A program made the position numbers and the translations under genes. This document shows positions 1-7,559 of a stretch of 13,099 nt of DNA, one piece after another; position 1 is the first letter of the stretch; each line of letters begins with the position of its first letter. Under the pieces are notes generated by a model. That model saw only the letters and a program-made list of their open reading frames with translations, did no database searches and was not told the DNA's origin. Source of the DNA: Gracilaria vermiculophylla (Eukaryota > Rhodophyta > Florideophyceae > Gracilariales > Gracilariaceae); the NCBI GenBank assembly GCA_019155205.2, contig JAHNZQ020000181.1:2819199-2832297 (forward strand). Direction: 5' to 3'.

Positions 1-1
1 G

Positions 2-511
2 CATGATCTTAGAAAAGAACGTTCAGAATTTTATACAAGACACTCTGGAGGCGGTTCTATAATGGTATGGGCTGGTATATCAAAATATGGAAAAACAGAA
101 ATTGCCTTTAATGATGGAAATATGGACTCTGCACGCTATCAGGAAGTTCTTTATAACTACATGCTACCTTTTGGATATTGTGTACACCGAGAAAATTTTG
201 TTTTTCAGCAAGATAATGCTCCGGTACACAAATCTAAATTGGTGTCAGACTGGCTACAAGAAGCAAGCATTCATGTCATGGAATGGCCAGCGCGCTCACC
301 GGACTTGAACCCCATTGAAAATGTATGGGGTCTATTATCAAGGATGTTTTATGGCCATGGCAGGCAATTCAGCACAGTTTTTGATTTAAAAAACTGTATT
401 AAGGATTGCTGGGACAATATTTCAGTTTCGACAATTAATGGCTACATCAATTCAATGCCTAAACGCTGTAATAGCGTTATTCAGCAAAAAGGTGGGAAAA
501 TGAGATACTAA
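2..511 (+). CDS. Tc1/Tc3-like transposase, C-terminal part (DD34E)
   Basis: The gene encodes the catalytic core of a cut-and-paste transposase that would bind the element's inverted repeats and join them to TA sites in nuclear DNA. The frame is open from position 2, so the ATG at 62 is internal and not the true start. A GGGS-MVW block is followed by the second catalytic Asp in QQDNAPVH and the catalytic Glu in SPDLNPIENVWG. There are 34 residues between them, the spacing of the Tc1 family. The first catalytic Asp and the DNA-binding helix-turn-helix region lie upstream of the window. The frame ends with TAA at 509-511 and carries no internal stop or shift. This part looks intact; whether the whole gene is active cannot be judged here. 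Confidence 0.88.
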   Translation, partial: HDLRKERSEFYTRHSGGGSIMVWAGISKYGKTEIAFNDGNMDSARYQEVLYNYMLPFGYCVHRENFVFQQDNAPVHKSKLVSDWLQEASIHVMEWPARSPDLNPIENVWGLLSRMFYGHGRQFSTVFDLKNCIKDCWDNISVSTINGYINSMPKRCNSVIQQKGGKMRY

Positions 512-599
512 GTCGCCAAAAGAGACTACAAGTTGATAAAGTTGTTATGTTTTTGAAACAGTTTTTGGACTTGAATTTATTTTGAAACTCAATCTTGTA

Positions 600-668
600 G
601 CCGCACAGTACCGAAATCATCTTTTTTTTACTTTGACACCAATGTGTTATGATTTTGAACAGACTGTA
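600..668 (-). repeat. Probable right terminal inverted repeat of the Tc1-like element
   Basis: On the minus strand this starts TACAGTCTGTTC and continues AT-rich with an A8 run. The outermost TA (667-668) would be the target-site duplication. The inner edge is a guess because the left repeat is outside the window. The reading frame on the right begins immediately beyond it, which supports the position of the boundary. Confidence 0.45.
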
Positions 669-1033
669 CTTGTCACGTGCACACCATTGGTGATCAAAAC
701 TGCAACCCACTTTTGCGCTGCCTGCTTCGGTATGGCTTTGATTGTGTGCTTACAAAACGCTGCAATGCGCTCGATCCAAAGAGCTTCACCAGTGAATCAA
801 GATTCCTTCAACGCTTCCAGCATTTCTTCGTAGTACACCGTAACCACCTCGGCGTATGCAGCCTTTTGCGCTTCACTTGCGATAGAAGGAAGACGCTCAG
901 GATCGCCAGCTTTGGGATTGACAATTGCAGGCTTCCCGAAATGCATCTCGGCAGTAGTGTGCAGAATGTCTTGATCCAAAGTTCTAACTTCAGCGGGATT
1001 AGAATAATCGGGTTCATTGTCGGTGCCGGACAT
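669..1033 (-). pseudogene. Unrecognised coding fragment, cut by the Tc1-like insertion
   Basis: A minus-strand frame starts at ATG (1033-1031) with MSGTDNEPDYSNPAEV and runs 78 codons to TGA (799-797). The same frame then stays open for about 43 more codons until it meets the Tc1 end near 668. The peptide is acidic at its N-terminus, then mixed and probably helical, with AEVVTVYYEEMLEAL in the middle and AAQKWVAVLITNG near the cut. No family was recognised and no motif points to an enzyme. The two halves in one frame suggest a gene or element ORF with one nonsense mutation, interrupted by the transposon. After the stop another frame is also open for about 35 codons, so a frameshift instead of a nonsense change is possible. 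It could be a gag-like fragment of another retroelement or a host exon. Confidence 0.45.
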
Positions 1034-1655
1034 ATTGCGTAGCTATACTTGTCACAATTGGTCAAAAGGAAAGATGACAGTTATAACTATCAGTCGGCTG
1101 GGGATTCGAACTACAGGCGCAGCTGTGCAGTAGTTCAGAGTGCATCGCTAAGGTCCATATGGACGATCAAAGGCTTGATAGCATGGAAGGCGTGGACGTA
1201 CGAGATATAGGACTGAGGTGGCATTACTTGATGCTTGATGTCGTCGATTTATTTGGCTTCTACAATTCAGCGTATACCTTGTAGTGTCGTACGACAAGAA
1301 TTACTTGAACATTTCCACTGTCGCGTAAGTATGTTACTAAAACTATCTAGCAGCAGATCAAACAATTATGACTATACCAACATGATAATATCTCGTGTGG
1401 TTCAATATTTCACAGAATAGATTAAGCTTTTTAAATATCGTTCTATTATTCTAAGCGTCAAAATGAAAACACATCAGAGATGTGTAGTGGTTTTCTTCGT
1501 ACGCCGGAGTACCGAAGAGTTCTCTACTCTAAAAAAACATGATTTCAAAACGATATATTGGTATGTTAAAAGAAAACGTATTTCGTGTTGTTATAAAAGC
1601 ATGGGATGAAACGTATCCAGCATAAAGAGCTTCTGTGCATAGATTAACCGCAAGG
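1034..1655. other. AT-rich spacer between the fragment and the copia element
   Basis: No gene can be supported here. A 61-codon plus-strand frame at 1235-1420 has no recognisable motif and sits in low-complexity AT-rich sequence. A minus-strand stretch near 1134-1245 is open for about 37 codons, which is chance level. A perfect 12-bp palindrome GTCCATATGGAC lies around 1153-1164. A tRNA-like segment is listed separately. Confidence 0.6.
1094..1158 (-). repeat. tRNA-like relic, possible SINE head
   Basis: On the minus strand AGTTCGAATCC (1112-1102) closely matches the RNA polymerase III B box found in the T arm of tRNAs. TTAGCGATGCACTC stands about 30 bases upstream, where an A box or D arm would be. 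The T stem pairs imperfectly and I could not fold a full cloverleaf, so this is not a working tRNA gene. A tRNA-derived SINE fragment is the best guess; chance resemblance is possible. Confidence 0.27.
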
Positions 1656-1958
1656 TGTAAATTGCCACATCGCCTAAGAAAGCTGATAAGGCAATCCTTA
1701 TGAAAACTGGCAATTACACATTTAGAAATTTTATAGAATTTCTACATTACACTTATGAACTTAATATATCCCTATCATACTGCATCATATCACAATATCA
1801 TACCAGCATGGCTACTCCTATGTAAGAAGCAAGTTTCAATAGTTTGGAATTATCATCAGAACAAAAATTATCACTCTTTGAGGAAAAGATCTCAGCTCTA
1901 CGTTTGAGAAGATTTACCAAGAATCATTTTCTTTTCTTCTCAACCTCACTGCTTTACA
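1656..1958 (+). repeat. 5' LTR of the copia element
   Basis: A 303-bp repeat from TGTAAATTGCC to TTTACA, matched along its whole length by 5698-5997. I count about 43 differences by hand, including small indels. It would carry the promoter and the poly(A) signal of the element, but no clear TATA box or AATAAA was seen. The short word ATCATA recurs around 1777-1803. Confidence 0.92.
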
Positions 1959-1964
1959 GATTAG

Positions 1965-1982
1965 TGGTCCCGACGTTCTTTC
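1965..1982 (+). promoter_or_regulatory. Candidate primer-binding site of the copia element
   Basis: TGGTCCCGACG starts six bases after the LTR end, and TGG is what pairs with the CCA end of a primer tRNA. The tRNA was not identified. The gag start codon follows at once (1983), leaving a leader of only 24 bases. Confidence 0.42.
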
Positions 1983-2736
1983 ATGTCGAGTGACGGAGCC
2001 AGAATCGCTCCTTTGAAGGGGAGTATCTGGATTACTCGGAGGGACTTAATGATCGCACTCTTGAAGTCTCATGATCTTCATAAGCACTTACATGAAGAAA
2101 GGTGACGTACCTGATGATGAACACCAAGATGAAGCGAAGGCAACATTTCTCATCAAGAAAAATATTTCGCCGGAAGTCGACTACCTTGTTCGTAACCTCA
2201 CACATTCCGGAGATTTTTAGACTGCTCTTCTCCGACATTACAGATGAATTAGTAAGCAACATATTCAAACCGAAAGAAGAGCTCTGCGAGAAATAAATAT
2301 CGAGTCTTGTTCGTTCGACATTACGACATATCTTTAGATGAAGGCAGATGCTATCGGTTCTCTGATCGACCTGGATGTTTCGGTCGACGACACTGAAATG
2401 CCCGACCATATTCTTGAAGGTTTGGAACGGGACTTTCGACTTACAGATTTTCTTTTCTTTCAATAGACTCCAGACAATTCTGAATATCATCGGCTGATAG
2501 ATGACATACAAGTCTATTTCTATTCTACTTCTTTCAAAATGAAGTACGGGAGAAAGATACAGGCACTTAAGGCCAATTTGTTAACAAAGTCAAGGAAGAA
2601 AAAGTGAAACCACTACCATTGTGATTTTTGCGATACGTCTTGTCACGCTGCCGACTACTGCTACCCGAACCCGAAATCGAAAAAGTACAAAAAACCAAAT
2701 GACGCTAAAAAGACAAATTTTCAGCTTCATACTACT
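1983..2736 (+). pseudogene. gag: Copia gag with CCHC zinc knuckle, degenerate
   Basis: This is the structural (capsid and nucleocapsid) part of the polyprotein, which would assemble particles around the element RNA. ATG at 1983 opens MSSDGARIAPLKGSIW and then RRDLMIALLKSHDLHKHL, typical of copia-type Gag (UBN2-like) N-termini. At about 2100 the sequence changes frame by one base. The new frame holds the middle helices, then IDLDVSVDDTEMPDHILEGL, and ends with a perfect CX2CX4HX4C knuckle at 2620-2661. In-frame stops are TAG 2218, TGA 2245, TAG 2335, TAG 2464 and TGA 2605. Past the knuckle the frame runs without a break into the protease, so gag and pol were one ORF. A 159-codon frame on the opposite strand here is only a shadow. 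Confidence 0.85.
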
Positions 2737-3317
2737 GCTGTGGAAAATCCAAATGTACTGAAGCTTCGGAATGAAGTTTTTCTAGATTCAGGAGCAACCG
2801 ATCACTTTTTTAGTGATTCGAATATGATTGTTGGTGACATTAGGCCATACTCAGGTCTTCTGGAATGTGCATCTGGAAACATGCCCGTCACTGATATTGG
2901 AGTTGTTCAATTTGAAACAACGAAAACGGTCATTTCTATTGACAACGTTTTGCACGTGCCAGATTTGAGTGTCAATCTTGTGTTACTCATCAAGTTTGAA
3001 AGCAAAGGTATTCGTTATCTTTATGAAAATGGCACAAGAATTTTGAAACTGGGAGATATTACTATGAGCCATCTTGAAGTTTCATCTCAGCTCATAATCA
3101 CGAAGCTCGCACGAAAAAGGTGTGCACTTTCACAAGATGCAAAGCATGATCCTATGGATATCCATTCTTCGCTTGGACATCTATCTCAAGACAAAATCAA
3201 ACATCTGAGACTACGCACTGATGTAAAACTTTTCCGTCCTTGCGATGTATGTAATGCAACTAAGGCAACTCGGAGTGTTTCTCAAAGAAAGTTTCAAAAA
3301 CCTCATCGTCACTTTAT
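2737..3317 (+). pseudogene. pol: Copia protease and pre-integrase zinc finger
   Basis: The segment continues the gag frame. The aspartic protease active site is FLDSGATDHFF, with the catalytic Asp codon at 2785; the enzyme would dimerise and cleave the polyprotein. The GAG-pre-integrase region then shows the HHCC finger of integrase: two His four residues apart (HSSLGH, codons at about 3163 and 3178) and, 20 residues on, CDVC (3241-3252). No stop interrupts this stretch, which makes it the best kept part of the element. At about 3312-3318 the frame shifts by one base. The open frame that continues to 3468 beyond this point is out-of-frame sequence and not integrase. Confidence 0.88.
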
Positions 3318-4289
3318 GAACTTCTTCACTCAGATATTTGCAAGAATCCCGTCAAATCAGTCGATGGATTCAAGTACTTTGCACTTTTCGTTGATGATGC
3401 TTCAAAATATAGTCATCTTATTCTTGTTAGAAAGAAAAGCGACATTTACCGTGGATTCTCTGAATTAATTGAAGATGGATCTATTGCTATTTCTACTATT
3501 CGAATTGAAAAAGGTTCAGAGTACCTGAGCAACGCTTTCCATTCGCTGTGCATCTCAAATGATATACGTCAAGAATTTTCGTCTGTTGCCACTCCTGAAG
3601 AAATGGATCTCGCCGAACGCCTGAATCGTACTTTGTTGATAAAGGTTCGACAAATGCTTGTGCAATCAACACTACCTCTTACATTTTGGTCGTTCGCCAT
3701 CATTCAAGCCAAGCTTCTCTACAACCGTCCACCCCATTCCTCTCTTGAGCACCAAACACTATTCCTCAATCGATAAGGTTTGACCGACAATTATGAAGGT
3801 TAGGTACCGTTTGGATGCAAAGTCTGCATTGTCGTTCATAAGAACAAACGGGGAAAGATAGAAAATACCACTATGCCTAGATTGATGCTTGGATACAGCA
3901 CGAATTCTACAGAACTCATTATGCTTGACTTCCAGGCAGCAGAAAATGTTTTTGCAACTTCAACCTCTACACCCAAACCAAAAGAGTGTCCTGGGATTCC
4001 TGACGATGTTCTTACAAGGTATATCATCAAGAAAGAAAGACTACTTTCTGATGAAGAGACTACAGACGATACTGCTGATATTTTGGAAGTCTTTGTGGAA
4101 AATTCTAAGTCTCACTTGGGTTTTATTTCCAAAATTGCTGCTGCTCCACTTAGCCTGCCTGATGCATCCAAGAAAAATGATACCAAACATTGTCCTGCTG
4201 CTGTTGATTCGGAACTCGAAGGTCTACGAAGTTTTGATGCCTATGAAGTTGTGAAGGTACCATCTGAACATCATGTCGTTTCGACATGA
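3318..4289 (+). pseudogene. pol: Copia integrase core and C-terminal linker, degenerate
   Basis: After the shift the frame starts ELLHSDICKNPVKSVDGFKYF, a clear integrase (rve) core. The first catalytic Asp is at 3333 and the catalytic Glu of AERLNRTLL at 3615. The expected second Asp, in the place of copia's DNG-EY block, is a Glu (RIEKGSEY, codon 3507). Spacing to the final Glu is 35 residues, as normal. Stops lie at TAA 3774, TAG 3801 and TGA 4287. Between the stops, FGCKVCIVVHKNKRGK and RLMLGYSTNS belong to the copia integrase C-terminal region, followed by an acidic linker toward reverse transcriptase. The changed catalytic residue would be expected to abolish or sharply reduce strand transfer, even apart from the stops. 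Confidence 0.86.
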
Positions 4290-4934
4290 TTCGTCTTTAC
4301 TAAGAACGTTTCATACAAAACTAAGTCTTAAAGGTACAAATCTCGCCTTGTTGTCCGAAGTTTTGAGCTTAAATCCGACTTCGGTGATACTTATGCACCA
4401 ACTCCACACCTAGACAGTCTACGTCTTGTGGTATCTTACTGCGCATCAATGGCCTTCCGAGGATATTATTTGTTCTCAATTAACTTCGTGACTGCATTTT
4501 TTAATGCCGTAAGTGATCTTAATGTGTACATTTATCCTCCTGAAGGAGTCGAAATTCCGAAGGGTCTTTGCTGGAGATTGAAACGTGCTCTATATGAAAC
4601 TTCGAGAGCACCGAGACTTTGGCACAAGACGTTGGAAAAACTTCTCCATAACTTCGGATTCATATCCTCGGTCACAGATGCGTGCCTGTATTATCGAAAG
4701 TCGGAAGAAAAGGTGGAACTTATTTTCTTTCATGTCGACGATCTGATTTTATGCTCAGTACCTGATGAAGCAAAGAAATTCATAAATGCAGTGAAAATGA
4801 AAATCGAAATCCATGACTTAGGATTTCCGACTGAAGCGTTGGGAATTCAAATTCGTCGCGATGAATTCGGTATACACCTTTCAACTCGAAAAGTCGAAGA
4901 AAAGATTGTTCCAGAATTCGAAATGAAAGATTGA
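4290..4934 (+). pseudogene. pol: Copia reverse transcriptase (RVT_2), degenerate
   Basis: This would copy element RNA into cDNA. The frame is unchanged from integrase. Recognisable blocks are KSRLVVRSF, DTYAPTPHLDSLR, INFVTAFFNAVSDLNVYIYPPEG, LKRALYETSRAPRLWHKTLEKLL, and the active-site turn HVDD at 4731-4742 (YVDD in most relatives). The first catalytic Asp, normally in D-V-x-TAF, is Asn here (codon 4482), so metal binding should fail. Stops are TAA 4329 and TGA 4932; the longest uninterrupted part starts at 4332. Confidence 0.88.
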
Positions 4935-5702
4935 GTTATTCGAAAAACTATTTTACCGCCAGGAATTCAACTACCTGCGCTGAATGAAGTACAAGATGTT
5001 ATACACATTGACGAGTACAGAAGGCTTCTGGGAAAGCTGCTATATATTTCCCGTCGTGGATGGTTTCACAGATGCTACGCAGTCCACCTGTTATCAAGGT
5101 ACTCGACTTGTCACAACTAGTCAATAAGGAAGTTGATGAAAGGTATCCTAAGATATTTAAATGGAACTGAATGTCCAAATTTCTACGCATTGGCAAACTT
5201 ATCTAATAATCAAGAATCTCGGTTTACCATTTGGAGTGATGATTCTTTTTCTGATAATGCATTACACAGAAAAAGTACTCAGGGTCATTTTGTATTTTAA
5301 AATAAATATGTGATATCGTGGAATTCATCGAGGACAAAATTTGTTGCTTTGAGTGCAACGGAAGCTGAATTTATCGCAGCCGCAGAAGGTTTGCAAACAG
5401 GGCTTTACCTTAAGAACCTAAACTCAGAAATTTTCAAGCCTGAATTTCGGCTGGCTCTTCTCGAAGACAATCAAAGCTATATGAATTGGCTGAAGAACTC
5501 TACTGGATATCACGTTAAGACAAAGCATATCGACATTTGCTACTATTTTGCTCGTGAAATGTAAACTGATGGTTTGCTCCAAGTGACGTATGTATCAACA
5601 GCAAATCAAATCACAGACATCTTGACGTAAACGCTTCCTACTACGACTCAAAACTCTATATTGAACCAGATTCATCGCTTCTCGGCTCCAAGGGGAATGT
5701 AA
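4935..5702 (+). pseudogene. pol: Copia RNase H and end of pol, degenerate
   Basis: Still in the same frame, the connection domain (DEYRRLLGKLLYISR, LMKGILRYLNGT) leads into a copia RNase H. It has WSDDSFSDN with RKSTQG, then ISWNSSRTKFVALSATEAEF (Glu in the active site), the LLEDNQS block, and KTKHIDICYYFARE. Acidic residues are present at all four usual blocks. The tail ITDILT-TLP is the normal copia ending. Stops are TAG 5118, TAA 5298, TAA 5562 and TAA 5628. The natural end is ATG-TAA at 5697-5702, formed by the first bases of the 3' LTR, as in many copia elements. Confidence 0.86.
5690..5697 (+). promoter_or_regulatory. Polypurine tract of the copia element
   Basis: AAGGGGAA lies directly before the first TG of the 3' LTR, where plus-strand DNA synthesis is primed. 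Its position fixes the LTR boundary. Confidence 0.85.
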
Positions 5703-5997
5703 ATTGCCGCGGCGGCTAAGGAAGCCGATAAAGCAATCCTTTTCAAAACTGGCAATTACACCTTGTGAAATTTTATATAATTTCTACATTACACTTTTGA
5801 ACGTATAATATCCCTATCATACCGCATCATACCACACTATCATACCAGCATGGCTATTCCCATATAAGGAGCAAGTTTCAATGGTTTTGAACCATCATCA
5901 GAACTAAATTATCACTCTTTGACGAAAATATCTCAGCACTACGTCTGAGAAGATTTACCAAGAATCTTTTTTTTTCCCTCAAGCTCACTGTTCAACA
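5698..5997 (+). repeat. 3' LTR of the copia element
   Basis: A 300-bp copy of the 5' LTR from TGTAAATTGCCG to TTCAACA. It is followed by CAAGA, which matches the CAAGG before the 5' LTR in four of five bases. Differences from the 5' copy are spread along the length, mostly single bases, so they look like independent decay and not gene conversion. Confidence 0.92.
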
Positions 5998-6652
5998 CAA
6001 GAAAAGCATTTCTGCTAGATATACACCATTCTTTTTGAATGGTTTGCAAACAAAAGCTACTTCACCAAATCTTGAGAATGCTCCGAGATTGTTCGCAGTA
6101 GCTCTTCTTGAAAACGTTCCCCAGAATAATGTTTAAAAATTCATGGTTGAAGCGATAGGGGTTGGATAGCCAAAACGTTAATAGAATATAATCAAAATCT
6201 ATTTTGCTTTGCTCAGGATAGAATGCCAATTGTTTTGAGTTGCTAAACACCAGCACCTAGATAAGAAATAACTCTCGTACAAAAATCATAAGTAAAGAAT
6301 CTTTATTCTTGTACTATCTTTGTGAGTCGAAAATATTTTACTTTTTTTAATGTTTTTTAAAAGCCAAAAGCAATATAATAAAAATGAAATGCACTCATGT
6401 TTCGGAAAGAAATTGCTGGGAAATACTTTTCCGATTTCCTGGATTAAACTTTCTTTTGACCAGGCGCACAGCGTAAACGGTGGTTCCCGGGGGATTTGTT
6501 TTTGCAACAGCAGGGTCTTGTGGATAGAGAGGGAGAGCAATGCATTATAGAATAGTAGCTGGAAGGCGGAGCCATAATTAACTGTTTATCTATTTATGTA
6601 TAGTTGTAATTATTAACTACATTAGTGAAGGGTGCCAGTGTCTCCGCCACCA
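5998..6652. other. AT-rich flank of the copia element, no gene seen
   Basis: Short frames on both strands (minus 6062-6256 and 6286-6540, plus 6350-6550) have no recognisable motif and overlap each other, so none is called. A perfect hairpin ACCATTC-TTTTT-GAATGGT occupies 6025-6043. The right end holds the nested inverted repeats listed separately. This is probably the sequence into which the copia element inserted, continuing from 1655. Confidence 0.6.
6561..6652. repeat. Nested inverted repeats around an AT-rich core
   Basis: GGCGGAG at 6565-6571 is mirrored by CTCCGCC at 6642-6648, and TGG and CCA outside them also match, offset by one base. Inside, ATAATTA at 6574-6580 mirrors TAATTAT at 6607-6613, with ACT and AGT continuing the pairing past a two-base bulge. 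The block could form a cruciform. It sits where AT-rich sequence gives way to GC-rich sequence, so it may be the end of an element or a small MITE-like hairpin element. No target duplication was found. Confidence 0.4.
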
Positions 6653-7559
6653 TTCGGAACTTAAACTTGACTATGGTCCCATCTCTTCTGTGGTACTGTC
6701 GGTTTTCCTTTCGAGGTAATAGAGCAAAACGTCCGTTAGGAGTTTTTGTTGACTCCAAAGGTGCGTGTTCCTAAAGTTGGTCTCCAGTATCCGCTGTCGC
6801 GAGCCGGGGGAATTCTTAAAGGGGATCCGCAAACACCAAGCGGAGGGCGAGGTGCACTGGGCGGACAATGCTCCTACACGCGCTGCTATGATGCAACCTA
6901 GGGATCGGCGGCTTAGAAACCTGAATTGAACGACGAGAGACTCAAACCGGAAAAGTAAATGAAGACTCAAGGGTGCTTGTCTTTACTTCCCCAAAGGTGG
7001 TGCTCGACTGGCAGATTAAGTATCAAGCCGGGCGCCCGCCTCGGCAGGTCCTACTACTGTAGTAACTACCTGCGTAAATTAACCAGAATAAATAATAATT
7101 CTACCGTCCCTTAAGGATACTGTAACGCACGCGGGCAGAATTATGCACCCGGTGGCTCAGTTAATAAAATACGAGCCCTCCTTAGGAATATTATACCATT
7201 CGGCCTCACCACCGTTTCTCCCTTAGGAGCCACTGTACTACATACCCCCTTTCCTAAATTGCACCACGTCCTCGAGGTGCATCTTCCGATTCCTTGATCT
7301 CCGGGGTGGCTTCTATTGGTGTTGATGCAAGCGCGGCCTCCGGCGATTGGCACATGCTCTCCTTTAGGAGTTCCTCCGTCCCTTCCTACACCTGCGCGGT
7401 GTATTTTCGCACGCTCGCGTTTCATCCCTTGCGGTGTTTGTTGGCCCTGCTCCTCCGTACCCAGCTGTGTCGCCTCCTTCTTGGCGTAACCTGCTGCTGC
7501 TCTCGCGCCGTGCGGCGGCGCGAGTGTCCGCGCCTTCCAGCGTGCCGTGTGCGGTGTAG
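6653..7559. other. GC-rich stretch with no assignable gene
   Basis: Several frames are open on both strands (minus 6671-6970, minus 7141-7749, plus 7294-7701). Overlapping open frames are expected in GC-rich DNA, and none shows a known motif. Visible features are AATAAATAATAAT around 7088-7100, a poly(A)-signal-like run on the plus strand, and TACTACTGTAGTA near 7050, a near-palindrome. The words TTAGGAG or TTAGGAA recur near 6735, 7180, 7224 and 7362. The stretch could be the 5' flank or leader of the plus-strand frame that follows, or an LTR; I found no matching copy elsewhere in the window. Confidence 0.5.
7245..7258 (-). repeat. Second copy of the gypsy polypurine core
   Basis: Plus-strand CCCCCTTTCCTAAA here is identical to 10701-10714. 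Read on the minus strand it is TTTAGGAAAGGGGG, the polypurine tract of the gypsy element. It is followed, on the minus strand, by TATGTAGTACAG, so a TG dinucleotide comes within a few bases, as at an LTR start. The sequence beyond does not resemble the start of the LTR at 10698. Chance is possible in pyrimidine-rich DNA. Confidence 0.4.

Larger units (their letters stand above)
1..668 (+). mobile_element. Tc1/Tc3-type DNA transposon, 3' part
   Basis: The left end of the window cuts into a Tc1/mariner-superfamily element. What remains is the C-terminal half of the transposase, a short 3' untranslated part and a probable right terminal inverted repeat that ends in ACTG followed by TA (663-668). 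Read on the minus strand the end begins TACAGTCTGTTC, and CAGT-type ends at a TA target are typical of Tc1-like elements. The left repeat and the first part of the gene lie outside the window, so the repeat assignment rests on one end only. Confidence 0.75.
1656..5997 (+). mobile_element. Complete but degenerate Ty1/copia LTR retrotransposon
   Basis: A 4.3-kb element bounded by two direct repeats that begin TGTAAATTGCC and end in CA. It has a tRNA-primer-site candidate just inside the left LTR and a polypurine tract directly before the right LTR. The flanks CAAGG (1651-1655) and CAAGA (5998-6002) fit a 5-bp target duplication with one change. Domain order is gag, zinc knuckle, protease, integrase, reverse transcriptase, RNase H. 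Integrase before reverse transcriptase is the hallmark of copia (Pseudoviridae-type) elements. The gag-pol frame has 14 internal stops and two shifts, and the LTRs differ at about one site in seven, so the copy is old and cannot make protein. Confidence 0.93.

Noticed and set aside
2032..2511. 159-codon minus-strand open frame inside copia gag
   Set aside because: The plus strand here encodes recognisable Gag segments continuous with the zinc knuckle; the antisense frame has no family resemblance.
1983..5702. Reading the many copia stops as recoded or suppressed codons
   Set aside because: All three stop codons occur at unrelated positions, along with two frame shifts, changed catalytic residues and diverged LTRs. 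Plain decay explains everything.
6062..6550. Three short open frames in the AT-rich flank
   Set aside because: They are 64 to 84 codons long, overlap each other on opposite strands and show no motif.
6653..7250. A 5' LTR belonging to the plus-strand frame and matching 9786-10698
   Set aside because: I looked by eye for shared words between the two regions and found none apart from the polypurine core. A dot plot would settle it.
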